DNA of 64,000 bases from Streptomyces koelreuteriae (GCF_018604545.1 NZ_CP075896.1:5642001-5706000); one strand, 5' to 3'. Positions 1-9,360 are shown, numbered from the stretch's first letter. The notes: a model not told the origin generated them from the letters alone. Translations and numbers: made by a program.

Positions 1-29
1 GTTCCCTGTCGCCCCGAGGTAGGTCACCT

Positions 30-1526
30 GTGTCCCAGCACATAGCCAAGCCCCGTACCACCGCAGTGATCCTGGCTGGTGGTACCGGTCAGCGCGTTGG
101 TCTGTCGATCCCCAAGCAGCTGCTGAAGATCGCCGGCAAGGCAGTCATCGAGCACACGCTGACCACCTTCGAGAACGCCGACTCGATCGACGACGTCATC
201 GTGCTGATGGCGCAGGGCTACGTGCCCGACGTCGAGAAGATCGTGGCCAAGGCCGGATTCAAGAAGGTCTCGAAGGTCATCGAGGGCGGCTCCACGCGGA
301 ACGAGACCACCGAGCGCGCCATCGCCGCCCTCGGTGAGGGCCTGGCCGAGGGCGAGGACGCCAACGTCCTCTTCCACGACGCCGTGCGCCCCCTGCTGTC
401 GCAGCGCGTCATCGACGACTGCGTCGTCGCGCTGGAGCGCTTCCAGGCCGTCGACGTGGCCATCCCGTCCGCGGACACCATCATCGTCACGCGCACGCAC
501 GGCGAGGACGGCGAGTTCATCACCGAGATCCCGGACCGCTCCCGGCTGCGCCGCGGCCAGACCCCGCAGGCCTTCAAGCTGTCCACGATCAAGCGTGCCT
601 ACGAGGTCGCCTCGAACGACCCCAACTTCCAGGCCACCGACGACTGCTCCGTCGTGCTCAAGTACCTGCCGGACGTGCCGATCCACGTCGTCGCGGGTGA
701 CGAGTACAACATGAAGGTCACGCAGCCCGTCGACGTCTTCATCGCCGACAAGCTCTTCCAGCTCGCCTCGACCGCCGCGCCGGAGCAGGTCTCCGAGGAG
801 GCCTACCGCGAGCTCCTCACCGGCAAGACCATGGTCGTCTTCGGCGGCTCCTACGGCATCGGCAAGGACATCGGCGAGCTCGCCGAGTCCTACGGCGCCA
901 AGGTCTACGCGCTCGGCCGCTCCACCACCGGCACCCACGTGGAGAACCCGGAGGAGGTCGACGACGCGCTGTCCAAGGCGTACGCCGAGACCGGCCGCAT
1001 CGACTACGTGGTGAACACCGCGGGCGTGCTGCGCATAGGCAAGCTCGCCGAGACCGACAACGCCACCATCGAGGAGGCGCTGAAGGTCAACTACCTGGCC
1101 CCGGTCCAGATCGCCCGCTCCTCGTACAAGTACCTGTCCGAGACCAAGGGCCAGCTGCTGCTGTACACCTCCAGCAGCTACACCCGCGGCCGCGCCGAGT
1201 ACAGCCTGTACTCCTCGACCAAGGCCGCCATGGTGAACCTCACCCAGGCCCTGTCCGACGAGTGGGCCGGCGATGGTGTCCGCGTCAACTGCATCAACCC
1301 CGAGCGCACCGCCACCCCCATGCGCACCAAGGCCTTCGGCCAGGAGCCCTCGGGTTCCCTGCTGTCGTCCGAGGCCGTGGCCCGCACCTCGCTCGACGTG
1401 CTGCTGTCCGAGCTGACCGGCCACGTCATCGACGTCCGCCAGCAGGACCCGACGGCCGGCGCGGCCCGGGCGTCCGGCTTCGAGCAGGCGCTCGCCACGG
1501 TTCTGGACCGGCAGGACGGCGTGTAA
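30..1526 (+). CDS. Bifunctional IspD/TarI-type cytidylyltransferase - SDR reductase (CDP-ribitol-type synthase)
   Basis: Two fused enzymes in 498 aa. Residues ~10-240 are an IspD/TarI-type nucleotidyltransferase with the signature LAGGTGQRVG...PKQ near residue 20. Residues ~265-490 are a short-chain dehydrogenase with a GGSYGIG dinucleotide loop (~270) and a YSLYSSTK catalytic Tyr/Lys motif (~390-397). The same order of domains is known from Bcs1 of Haemophilus influenzae, which reduces ribulose-5-phosphate and activates ribitol-5-phosphate with CTP to CDP-ribitol. Inference: it supplies CDP-ribitol, or a similar CDP-polyol, to the transferases that follow. The start is GTG with a weak upstream GAGGTAGG. 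Plain IspD (isoprenoid pathway) is less likely because of the reductase fusion and the wall-polymer neighbours. Confidence 0.85.
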   Translation: MSQHIAKPRTTAVILAGGTGQRVGLSIPKQLLKIAGKAVIEHTLTTFENADSIDDVIVLMAQGYVPDVEKIVAKAGFKKVSKVIEGGSTRNETTERAIAALGEGLAEGEDANVLFHDAVRPLLSQRVIDDCVVALERFQAVDVAIPSADTIIVTRTHGEDGEFITEIPDRSRLRRGQTPQAFKLSTIKRAYEVASNDPNFQATDDCSVVLKYLPDVPIHVVAGDEYNMKVTQPVDVFIADKLFQLASTAAPEQVSEEAYRELLTGKTMVVFGGSYGIGKDIGELAESYGAKVYALGRSTTGTHVENPEEVDDALSKAYAETGRIDYVVNTAGVLRIGKLAETDNATIEEALKVNYLAPVQIARSSYKYLSETKGQLLLYTSSSYTRGRAEYSLYSSTKAAMVNLTQALSDEWAGDGVRVNCINPERTATPMRTKAFGQEPSGSLLSSEAVARTSLDVLLSELTGHVIDVRQQDPTAGAARASGFEQALATVLDRQDGV

Positions 1527-1552
1527 TAATTGCCGCCAAATAGACCCCGGTA

Positions 1553-1617
1553 ATTCAGGCCTCTGCGGTCTCCTGTTCACGACGTTCGTCGACAGGAGAG
1601 TTCGCAGGGGCCTGAAT
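1553..1617 (+). terminator. Long intergenic hairpin after the CDP-polyol synthase gene
   Basis: A 15-bp outer stem (1553-1567 with 1603-1617, one G-U pair) encloses an 8-bp inner stem (1569-1576 with 1592-1599). No T-run follows, so it is either a Streptomyces-style U-less terminator or an mRNA processing or stability element between two polymer genes. Confidence 0.55.
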
Positions 1618-1698
1618 CCATACCGTCCCGCGAATATTCACAGACCAGCCGCAATTCCGAACCAGACCGGCACACCCCTCCCAAGAGCAGGTTTCTCC

Positions 1699-3831
1699 GT
1701 GATATCCACCGCTATTCGCGTCGCCCGGGTGGGCAGTGCGGCCCAGCTGGCCGCGGCGGTCCTCATGATGGCGGGCTACCCCGCCCTCATGCTGGCCGCG
1801 CTCGTCCCGAGCGTTCCCGCCTTCGCGGCAGCGGCCGCCGTGACGTACCTGGCGGACCACTATCTGCACCGCAAGAGCAGCTATCTGATCAACCGCCTCA
1901 GCAAGGTGCGGGCGGGCCTGTCGATCCGCTTCCTGATCCGGCAGCTCCTCCTCGTCCTGCTGCTGGCCCGGCTGTCCCTCGCGGACAACCTGATCTACTA
2001 CGGGGCGATCGCCTGCTTCATCGCCTTCTACGGTCTGCAGGCCCCGCACGGCGCGCTGGTGCAGCTGATCCGCAACCGCCGCCGTATGCCGGTCGCCACC
2101 CGCAACGTCGACCTGAAGTCGCGCATCCGCATCCCGGACGCCCCGCCGCGCAAGCTGCTGCACCGCTCCGCCGAGAAGATGCTGCACATCGACCTCTTCG
2201 CGGTCGCCGGCATCCTGCTCGCCGCGCAGGTGAAGTCCGCTCTCGTCGGCTTCGTCGGCATCGGCATCACGGTCGCCCTCGGCGTGCTGTACGTGCTGGC
2301 GCTCGTGCCGTTCGTGCGCGGCCGGAAGATCCCGCCGAAGGCCGACACGGTCCTGGCCGCCGTCGACGACTGGCTGGGCGAGTACCAGCCGGAGACGGTC
2401 CTGTACTTCTCCGGTTCGAAGGACTCCGCCTACCAGGTCAACATGTGGCTGGACACCATGGAGAACCTGGACTCCAAGCCGCTGATCATCCTGCGTGAGC
2501 GGGCCATCCTGAACAATCTGGCGCCCACCACGGTCCCGGTCGTCTGCGTGCCCGGAGGGGTGCACCTGATGAACATGGACCTGTCCACGGTGCGGGTCGC
2601 GCTCTACGCGGCCAACGTCGGCAAGAACATCCACATGCTGCGCGTGCCCACGATCAAGCACGTCTTCATCGGCCACGGCGACAGCGACAAGCTCGCCAGC
2701 GTCAACCCGTACAGCAAGGTCTACGACGAGGTGTGGACGGCCGGCCGCGCGGGCCGCGACCGCTACGCCATCGCCGACGTCGGTGTCCGCGACGACGACA
2801 TCGTCGAGGTCGGCCGCCCCCAGCTCGCCCCGATCCAGACCTGGCAGGGCGTGCCCGACGGCCGCATCCCGACCGTGCTCTACGCCCCCACCTGGGAGGG
2901 CTGGGACGGCAACCCGGGCAACACCTCGGTCGTCCTGGCCGGCGAGAACATCGTGCGGCAGCTCGTGCAGGCCGACCCGCCGGTCCGCGTCCTGTACAAG
3001 CCGCACCCGTTCACCGGCAACGTGAGCAAGGAGGCCGGCGCCGCCCACCAGCGCATCACCGCCCTGGTGCGCAAGGCCGCCGCCGAGCGCGCCCTCGACA
3101 CGCGCTTCGCCGCCGACACGGCCGTCCAGGCCGACGCCAAGGCCGAGCTGGCCCGTATCGAGGCCCGGCTCGCGCAGCTGTCCGGCTCCGGCGGCGAGCG
3201 CCGCGACGAGGCCGAGGCCACCCGTGACGGGCAGGTCGACATCGCCCGGCACGAGGAGGTCGCCCGGCTGCGCCGCGAGTGGAACGACGCCTACTGGCGT
3301 TCCTTCCCCGCCTGGGAGCACCGCGTCATCACCGGCGCCGACCCGCGGCTGTACGACTGCTTCAACGTCTCCGACGCGATGGTTTCCGACATCTCCAGCG
3401 TGGTCTCCGACTTCATCGCGAGCGGCAAGCCGTACGCGGTCACCGACTCCGCCGAGGTGGGCGTCGAGGAGTTCAAGCGGAACAACACGGCGGTGCGCGC
3501 CGCGGTGATCCTGTCCAACAGCGCGGCCGAGCTGCCCGAGCTGCTCGCCGCTGTCCGCGACCGGGCCGCCGATCCGCTGGCCGAGGACCGCAAGGAGCTC
3601 AAGCAGTACCTGCTGGGCCCGGACGAGCCGACCTCGCTCGTCCAGTTCAACACCGCCGTCGCGGACCTCGCCCTCAAGGCCGAGACGCGCAACGTCGGCC
3701 AGGAGTCACGGGTGGCGGCCGCCCTGGCCGATGCCGAGGTCGACCCCGAGGCCGACGCCGAGCTGGCGAACGCCGTGCCCGGGCAGCGGGCGGCCGCGGC
3801 CGGTGACACGGACGGTGTCGGCGCGGGCTGA
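1699..3831 (+). CDS. CDP-glycerol/ribitol glycerophosphotransferase-family (TagF/TarL-like) membrane enzyme
   Basis: 710 aa. The first ~220 residues contain several hydrophobic segments (e.g. ~15-45, ~75-95, ~165-215), so the enzyme is probably membrane anchored. The rest matches the polyol-phosphate transferase family (Glyphos_transf): VLYAPTWEGWDGNPGNTS near residue 392, a YKPHP motif after it, and VSDISSVVSDF near 557, the usual nucleotide/polyol-phosphate binding elements. Family members polymerise or prime teichoic acid chains from CDP-glycerol or CDP-ribitol. Residues ~450-520 are a charged, helical insertion. The start is GTG at 1699. It lies downstream of the CDP-polyol synthase gene and is closed by a strong hairpin. 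A paralogue is at 5307-7343. The exact polyol cannot be read from sequence. Confidence 0.85.
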   Translation: MISTAIRVARVGSAAQLAAAVLMMAGYPALMLAALVPSVPAFAAAAAVTYLADHYLHRKSSYLINRLSKVRAGLSIRFLIRQLLLVLLLARLSLADNLIYYGAIACFIAFYGLQAPHGALVQLIRNRRRMPVATRNVDLKSRIRIPDAPPRKLLHRSAEKMLHIDLFAVAGILLAAQVKSALVGFVGIGITVALGVLYVLALVPFVRGRKIPPKADTVLAAVDDWLGEYQPETVLYFSGSKDSAYQVNMWLDTMENLDSKPLIILRERAILNNLAPTTVPVVCVPGGVHLMNMDLSTVRVALYAANVGKNIHMLRVPTIKHVFIGHGDSDKLASVNPYSKVYDEVWTAGRAGRDRYAIADVGVRDDDIVEVGRPQLAPIQTWQGVPDGRIPTVLYAPTWEGWDGNPGNTSVVLAGENIVRQLVQADPPVRVLYKPHPFTGNVSKEAGAAHQRITALVRKAAAERALDTRFAADTAVQADAKAELARIEARLAQLSGSGGERRDEAEATRDGQVDIARHEEVARLRREWNDAYWRSFPAWEHRVITGADPRLYDCFNVSDAMVSDISSVVSDFIASGKPYAVTDSAEVGVEEFKRNNTAVRAAVILSNSAAELPELLAAVRDRAADPLAEDRKELKQYLLGPDEPTSLVQFNTAVADLALKAETRNVGQESRVAAALADAEVDPEADAELANAVPGQRAAAAGDTDGVGAG

Positions 3832-3846
3832 CCCACCGGCTGATCA

Positions 3847-3890
3847 AGGGCTCGGTCCCCGAGGAAGACCTTCCTCGGGGACCGAGCCCT
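3847..3890 (+). terminator. Perfect 21-bp inverted repeat terminator
   Basis: Arms 3847-3867 and 3870-3890 are perfectly complementary and are followed by TTTC. It lies 16 bp after the stop of the polyol-phosphate transferase gene. Confidence 0.85.
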
Positions 3891-4034
3891 TTCGCGTGCC
3901 CGCCGCCTGTCGATTCATCGTGTGACCTGTCCCACTAACACGTGCGTGCGAGGCAACCGCTTGCCCTGATCACCCGTCTACCAAGTAGCGAATGAGGCGA
4001 TACGGGGGGAATATCCCATTGACTAGGGGGAAAC

Positions 4035-5243
4035 GTGACCGTTGCGCAGCCTGATGTGAGTGTGATCATCGGGGCGTACGAAGCGATGCCGTATCTGATC
4101 GAGTGCCTCTCGTCCGTCGAGGCACAGACCATCGATCCGACGCGCGTCGAGGTCATCGCGGTGGACGACGGATCGACGGACGGCACGGGGGAGTACCTGG
4201 AGGAGTTCGCCGCGCGCGCACCCATGAACGTCCTGGTGATCCGTCAGGAGAACTCCGGCGGCCCCAGCGGCCCGCGCAACGTCGGCCTGGGCAAGGCGAC
4301 CGGGCGCTATGTCTTCTTCCTCGACGCCGACGACCGGCTCGGCCCCGAGGCCCTGGAGCGGATGGTCGCCATGGCCGACCGGGCGGGCACGGACGTCGTC
4401 CTCGGCAAGGTCGAGGGCGTCAACCGCTCCGCGCCGAAGTCCATGTGGGGCAAGACGGTGGAGCGGACCGACGTCTTCTCCTCCAACATCAAGTTCACGC
4501 TCAGCGCGCAGAAGCTGTTCCGCCGCGAGCTGCTGGACCGGCACGGCATGCGGTTCGACGAGTCGCTGTTCACCGGCGAGGACGCGCTGTTCACCATGGA
4601 GGCGTATCTGCGGGCGGACGGCGTCTCCGTGGTCGCCGACCACACCTGCTACTACCTGGTCGGCCGCGACGACGGCAAGCACGTGACCAAGAGCGGCAGT
4701 TACGCGCTGCGGTTCGACTCCGCGCGGGCCTTGATGAACCTCATCGCCGAGCATGTCCCCGCGGGTGGCCGGCGCGACCAGCTCATGCTGCGGCCGTTAC
4801 TCGTCACGCTGCTGCCGCAGTTCGGGCCCAAGTACCTCACGGACAGCGAGGAGATCCGTCGGCACAAGTTCGAGCTGGCCAAGCCTCTGCTGGACGCCCA
4901 CTGGACCGAGGGAGCCGCCCAGCGCCTCAGGGTCCACGAGCGGCTGCGGCTGCATCTGGTCGCCGAGCAGCGGCCCGAGCTGCTCGTCGAGGTCGTGAAG
5001 TTCGTCAAGGCCAAGAAGCAGGCGGCGGCGCTCCTGGAGCGCAAGGGCCGCCGCGTCTACCTGGCCTACCCGCACTTCCGCGACCGCGACGCCGGCATCC
5101 CCGACTCGGTGTACCTCGCCGAGCCGCGCGAGGCCCGGGCCTTCCCGGGCTACCGCGAGGGCGGCGCCCACACGTTCGTACGCCGGGCGGTGCGCAAGGC
5201 GCGGCGGGTGCTGACGCCGCGTGAGGTGCGGTCGGCGGCGTGA
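4035..5243 (+). CDS. Family 2 (GT-A) glycosyltransferase with an in-frame TTA codon
   Basis: 402 aa. The N-terminal GT2 domain (~5-220) has VIAVDDGSTDGT near residue 43, SGGPSGPRNVGLGKA near 75, and FFLDADD near 97, which is the metal/nucleotide-binding DxD region. The C-terminal ~180 residues are helical and basic. Similar Streptomyces enzymes resemble teichoic-acid glycosyltransferases and sugar-decorating transferases. It probably adds sugars to the polymer made by the neighbouring genes. The GTG start follows AGGGGGAAAC. Codon 255 is TTA (4797-4799), the rare leucine codon read only by the bldA tRNA in Streptomyces, so translation may depend on development. The gene converges on the 5307-7343 gene, with a hairpin between them. 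Confidence 0.82.
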   Translation: MTVAQPDVSVIIGAYEAMPYLIECLSSVEAQTIDPTRVEVIAVDDGSTDGTGEYLEEFAARAPMNVLVIRQENSGGPSGPRNVGLGKATGRYVFFLDADDRLGPEALERMVAMADRAGTDVVLGKVEGVNRSAPKSMWGKTVERTDVFSSNIKFTLSAQKLFRRELLDRHGMRFDESLFTGEDALFTMEAYLRADGVSVVADHTCYYLVGRDDGKHVTKSGSYALRFDSARALMNLIAEHVPAGGRRDQLMLRPLLVTLLPQFGPKYLTDSEEIRRHKFELAKPLLDAHWTEGAAQRLRVHERLRLHLVAEQRPELLVEVVKFVKAKKQAAALLERKGRRVYLAYPHFRDRDAGIPDSVYLAEPREARAFPGYREGGAHTFVRRAVRKARRVLTPREVRSAA

Positions 5244-5250
5244 ACACGGG

Positions 5251-5281
5251 CGCGGGGGCCGGCTTTCGCCCGGCCCCCGCG
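5251..5281. terminator. Bidirectional terminator between convergent genes
   Basis: 12-bp GC-rich stem (5251-5262 with 5270-5281) and a 7-nt loop, placed between two converging genes. Confidence 0.7.
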
Positions 5282-5306
5282 TTCGTCCCGCATCCGTACC
5301 GGCCGC

Positions 5307-7343
5307 TCAGCGCGGTGCGGCCGGGAGCGTCGTCTCCGTGCGCTGGCCGGGCAGTTCCGCCGTCAGCCGCTCCGCCACCCGTTCCCGGTGTTCCAGGGCC
5401 CTGCCGCACAGCTCCCGCACGGCCGTGTCGAACCGCTCCTGCGACGACGGCTCGGCCGGGCCCAGCAGCCGCAGCTTCAACGCGGCCCGTGCCTCGCCCA
5501 GTTCGTCCTTCTCCGGGTGCCGGACCGCCTCCAGCAGGGCCGGCACCCCGCCCGCGTCCGGCGACAGCACCGTCGCCGCCACCACCGTCGGGAACGCCGT
5601 ACGGAACGCGTCCTCGCTCAGCCCGCTGGTGTTCGCCACCGCGTACGGCTTCTCGCTCGCCAGGAAGTCGCTGATCACGCTCGACACATCGCTGACCAGC
5701 AGGTCGGCCACGTCGAAGCAGGAGTACAGCGCGGGCCGGACGTCCGTGATGATCTGGTGCTCGCCCTCCGGCAGCGAGGCCCAGTACGCCTCCTCCCAGG
5801 CCGCCGTCGCCCGCGCCACCGCCTCGGCCCGGCCCGGCTCCGGCGCCGACTGCACCCGCATGCGCTCCACCGTGTCGGCCCCCGCGCGGAAGTCGGTCGT
5901 GGTGAGGCGGTCCAGCTCCCGCGTGAGACGGTCGAGTCCGGCGTCGCCCGAGGGGCGTGGCCCCGTCCGCTCCCGGTTCGCCGCCCGGATCAGCTCCCGG
6001 ATCCGCAGATCGGCCGCGCCCGCGCGCGGGTCCACCGACCCCGTCAGCGGATGCGGCTTGTACAGCAGCCGCACGCCCGGGTCGGCGAGCAGCGCCCGCA
6101 CCAGGTTCTCGCCGGCCGCGATCACCGAGGTGTTGCCGGGGTTGCCGTCCCAGCCCTCCCAGGTCGGCGCGTACAGGACGGTCGTCCAGGCGCCGGCCGG
6201 CGGGCCCGCGTACGGCCGTACGGCGTCCAGTTGCGGGCGGCCGGTCTCCACCACGTCCTTGTCCTCGACGCCCACCTCGGCCAGCGCGTACCGCTCGCGC
6301 GCGGCGGGCCCGGCCACCCACACCTCGTCGTAGGCCTTCGCGTACGGGTTGCACGAGGACAGCTTGTCGCTCTCGCCGTGGTTGACGAAGGTGTGCTTGA
6401 TCGTGGGGATGCGCAGCACCTGGGAGGTCTTGCCGGAGTTCGACGGGTGGACGAGGACCTGCAGCGTGGAGTGCTCCAGCCGCATCAGCGTCGACACCTT
6501 CGGCAGGCACACGATCGGGATGTCCGTCGCCGCGATCTTCTGCGTCATGAACCGCTCGCGCAGCACGATGACCGGCCTGCCGTCCCCCCGCGCGAGGGGC
6601 TCCAGCCACATGTTCGCCTGATAGGCCGAGGCGGCGCCGCCGGAGAAGTACAGACCGACGGTGGGCCGGTACGCGGCCAGCCACGCGTCGAACCAGTCGA
6701 GCACCTCCTGCTCGCCGGCCGGGCGGCGGCCCGGCAGCAGCCGCAGCAGCAGCGCGCCGAGGCCGGTCAGCGCGAGGAGGAGGGAGAGCGCGATGCCGAC
6801 CGCCGCGTACACCGGCTCGTCGCCCGGGGCGGCGGCCAGCAGCCCGGCCGTCGCGGGCAGGCCGAACACCAGCAGCCGGTGGCCGGGGCGGCGCAGCAGC
6901 AGGGCCGGGGCCGGGGACAGCCGCAGCGCCGAGGCGTCGATGTTCCGGGTCACCACCGGCAGGGTGCGGGTCCGGCGCACCAGGACGGAGACCGCCTGGA
7001 TCGCGCAGTGCAGTACGTAGAAGGCGAGCAGCCCGGCCACCAGCGGGACGTACACCGTCTCCCGGTCCTGTTCGCCGAGCCGCAGCAGGCCCACGACCAG
7101 CAGCAGATCGCGCAGGACGTGCCGCACGGTGATGTCCGCGTGCGACTTGGCGAACAGCGACAGCACCCCGCGCTGCCACCGCAGCAGGGCGCCCTCGGTG
7201 GCCAGGGAGACGGCGGTCGCGGCGAGCAGCAGCGGTACGTGGGGCAGCAGCGCCGCGACCGCCTGTGCGGCGAACGCGGCGGCCAGGACGAGGGTGACCA
7301 GCCCCTTCAGCAGGACCGGTGGACGGGGGAGAGGTACGGGCAC
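5307..7343 (-). CDS. Second polyol-phosphate (CDP-glycerol glycerophosphotransferase-family) membrane enzyme
   Basis: 678 aa paralogue of the 1699-3831 product, sharing the order hydrophobic N-terminus (~10-230), VLYAPTWEGWDGNPGNTS (~390), YKPHP and LVSDVSSVISDF (~548). It probably polymerises or primes a glycerol- or ribitol-phosphate chain in the same wall-polymer pathway, with one paralogue perhaps a primase and the other a polymerase. I chose the GTG at 7343 because GGAG lies 8 nt upstream. An in-frame GTG at 7352 has that GGAG touching it, so it is less likely. The opposite orientation suggests separate regulation from the other three polymer genes. A 16-bp palindrome at 7415-7430 lies in its upstream region. 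Confidence 0.85.
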   Translation of the reverse strand: MPVPLPRPPVLLKGLVTLVLAAAFAAQAVAALLPHVPLLLAATAVSLATEGALLRWQRGVLSLFAKSHADITVRHVLRDLLLVVGLLRLGEQDRETVYVPLVAGLLAFYVLHCAIQAVSVLVRRTRTLPVVTRNIDASALRLSPAPALLLRRPGHRLLVFGLPATAGLLAAAPGDEPVYAAVGIALSLLLALTGLGALLLRLLPGRRPAGEQEVLDWFDAWLAAYRPTVGLYFSGGAASAYQANMWLEPLARGDGRPVIVLRERFMTQKIAATDIPIVCLPKVSTLMRLEHSTLQVLVHPSNSGKTSQVLRIPTIKHTFVNHGESDKLSSCNPYAKAYDEVWVAGPAARERYALAEVGVEDKDVVETGRPQLDAVRPYAGPPAGAWTTVLYAPTWEGWDGNPGNTSVIAAGENLVRALLADPGVRLLYKPHPLTGSVDPRAGAADLRIRELIRAANRERTGPRPSGDAGLDRLTRELDRLTTTDFRAGADTVERMRVQSAPEPGRAEAVARATAAWEEAYWASLPEGEHQIITDVRPALYSCFDVADLLVSDVSSVISDFLASEKPYAVANTSGLSEDAFRTAFPTVVAATVLSPDAGGVPALLEAVRHPEKDELGEARAALKLRLLGPAEPSSQERFDTAVRELCGRALEHRERVAERLTAELPGQRTETTLPAAPR

Positions 7344-7414
7344 TGCGGTCACTCCAGGAGCGTCGGGTGTCGGCGCAGGTCGGCCGTACGGGTTAACGCG
7401 CGGCGACCTCCTGA

Positions 7415-7430
7415 CGACACGCGCGTGTCG
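7415..7430. promoter_or_regulatory. 16-bp perfect palindrome in a divergent promoter region
   Basis: CGACACGCGCGTGTCG is a perfect palindrome in the 297-bp gap between the divergent polyol-phosphate transferase gene and proB. It could be an operator. A TAGATT -10-like hexamer at 7593-7598 could serve proB. No regulator can be named. Confidence 0.35.
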
Positions 7431-7640
7431 CCGGAGCGTAGGGAGCCTGTCGGCCCGCTGTGACGTCGGACCGTAGCGGAAGATCGCGTTCCTGTCTTCG
7501 GCCGGGACGGAACTCCTACGCGGCCGTCGTCCGTGACGCGGGCGGCACCGTCCGTAGCGTGGACCGGCGCCGCGCCGGGTCTCGCCGTCCCGTAGATTTC
7601 CTGGTGAGGGACCGAATCGACGCGAGGGGCGGACGGGGAC

Positions 7641-8768
7641 GTGGCAGGGGCAAGACAGGCCGTGGGCGAGGCCCGCAGAATCGTCGTCAAGGTCGGTTCC
7701 TCCTCGCTGACCACCGCCTCGGGCGGCCTGGACGCGGACCGCGTGGACGCGCTGGTCGACGTGCTCGCCAAGATCCGCAGCGGCGGGGAGCGGGAGATCG
7801 TGCTGGTCTCCTCGGGTGCCATCGCGGCCGGACTCGCCCCGCTGGGCCTGCGCCGCCGCCCCAAGGACCTCGCCCGGCAGCAGGCCGCCGCCAGCGTCGG
7901 CCAGGGCCTGCTCGTCGCCCGCTACACCGCCTCCTTCGCCCGCTACGGCGTCCGCGTCGGCCAGGTGCTGCTGACCTCCGACGACATGAGCCGCCGCGCC
8001 CACCACCGCAACGCCTCGCGCACCCTCGACAAGCTGCTGGCGATGGGCGCCTTCCCGATCGTCAACGAGAACGACACCGTCGCCACGGACGAGATCCGCT
8101 TCGGCGACAACGACCGCCTCGCCGCCCTGGTCGCCCACCTCGTCCACGCCGACCTGCTGGTCCTGCTGTCCGACGTGGACGGGGTCTACGACGGCGACCC
8201 GGCGCGGCCCGGCACGTCCCGCATCGCCGAGGTGCGCGAGCCGTCCGACCTCGCGCACGTCGAGATCGGCAGCGCGGGCAAGGCCGGCGTCGGCACCGGC
8301 GGCATGGTCACCAAGGTCGAGGCCGCCCGGATCGCCACCGGCGCCGGTGTGCCCGTCGTGCTCACCAGCGCCATCCACGCGGCCGACGCCCTGACCGGCG
8401 AGGACACCGGCACCTTCTTCCACCCCACCGGCAAGCGCTCCGCCGACCGGCTGCTCTGGCTCCAGCACGCGTCCACCCCGCAGGGCGCGCTGACCCTGGA
8501 CGACGGTGCCGTCCAGGCCGTCGTGGACCGCCGCAAGTCGCTGCTGCCGGCCGGGATCGCCGCCGTCGAGGGCGAGTTCAGCGCCGGCGACCCGGTCGAA
8601 CTGCGGGACGCCACGGGACGGGCCGTGGCCCGGGGGCTCGTCAATTTCGACGCCAAGGAGATCCCCCGGCTGATCGGCCGCTCCACCCGCGAGCTGGCCC
8701 GCGAACTCGGGCCCGCGTACGAACGCGAGGTCGTACACAGGGACGACCTGGTGGTCCTCCACCCGTAA
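7641..8768 (+). CDS. proB: Glutamate 5-kinase
   Basis: 375 aa. Phosphorylates L-glutamate with ATP to gamma-glutamyl phosphate, the first step of proline synthesis, in the cytoplasm. The amino-acid-kinase fold is seen as RIVVKVGSSSLT near residue 14, LVSSGAIAAG near 55, NENDTV near 137 and a GTGGMVTKVEAA glycine loop near 220. Residues ~285-365 are the C-terminal PUA domain of the long bacterial form. The GTG start follows GGGGAC. The usual actinobacterial order obg-proB-proA appears to be interrupted on the left by the polymer island. proA follows after one small gene. Confidence 0.96.
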   Translation: MAGARQAVGEARRIVVKVGSSSLTTASGGLDADRVDALVDVLAKIRSGGEREIVLVSSGAIAAGLAPLGLRRRPKDLARQQAAASVGQGLLVARYTASFARYGVRVGQVLLTSDDMSRRAHHRNASRTLDKLLAMGAFPIVNENDTVATDEIRFGDNDRLAALVAHLVHADLLVLLSDVDGVYDGDPARPGTSRIAEVREPSDLAHVEIGSAGKAGVGTGGMVTKVEAARIATGAGVPVVLTSAIHAADALTGEDTGTFFHPTGKRSADRLLWLQHASTPQGALTLDDGAVQAVVDRRKSLLPAGIAAVEGEFSAGDPVELRDATGRAVARGLVNFDAKEIPRLIGRSTRELARELGPAYEREVVHRDDLVVLHP

Positions 8769-8892
8769 TGGGCCGAAACATCCGCCCCCGGTGGTGGACG
8801 TTCCGCAAAACCGCCACGCGATCTCCCGCGGCCTGCTGAACTTTGTCCCAGGGCAATATTCCGCAGGAGCACCACTGTGCAAAGGAGGCGTC

Positions 8893-9360
8893 GTGAGACG
8901 AGTGCGCCCTGGGGCCACGGCGTCCCGTGGTGGTGCAGGCTCCCGCGCGGCCGGTGACGAGCGCGCCCTGACCAGCGTGGCGGCCGGTGACCGGTTCCAG
9001 GGCGAGGAACCCGCCGACATCCCGCGCCTGTGGCACGTCACCCTCAGCGTCTCCGGCCGGGAGGCCCCGCTCCCCGAGGTACGGCGCGCCCTGGAACAGC
9101 TCGCCCACGACCATCCCTTCCTCCTGACCAGCCGCTACGCGGTCGACCACGCGGAGATCCGCTACTGGGAGGAGGCCCGCGACCTGCACGACGCGGCCGC
9201 CGTAGCCCTGCGCCTGTGGGGCGAACACCGGCAGACCGCCGGACTGCCGCCCTGGGAGATCGTCGGCCTTGAGGTCATCGACCGCGCGACCTACCACCAG
9301 CGCATCGCCGAGGGGTACGGACCGCCACCGGCGTCCCCGGTCGGAGTCCACCCGTTCTGA
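8893..9360 (+). CDS. Conserved hypothetical protein between proB and proA
   Basis: 155 aa, function not recognised. Residues ~20-45 are low complexity. The rest is a compact alpha/beta domain beginning PRLWHVTLSVSG and containing YWEEARDLHDAAAVALRLWGEHR, with no signal peptide or membrane segment. I chose GTG at 8893 because AAAGGAGG, a near-perfect anti-SD match, lies 4 nt upstream. Longer in-frame starts back to 8791 lack this. Its place between proB and proA is, as I recall, kept in Streptomyces, so it is real, but a role in proline synthesis is only a guess. Confidence 0.78.
   Translation: MRRVRPGATASRGGAGSRAAGDERALTSVAAGDRFQGEEPADIPRLWHVTLSVSGREAPLPEVRRALEQLAHDHPFLLTSRYAVDHAEIRYWEEARDLHDAAAVALRLWGEHRQTAGLPPWEIVGLEVIDRATYHQRIAEGYGPPPASPVGVHPF

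Noticed and set aside
7344..9041. A minus-strand extension of the 5307-7343 polyol-phosphate transferase frame over proB
   Set aside because: The extension translates to low-complexity antisense sequence of proB. The true start is the GTG at 7343 with a well-placed GGAG.
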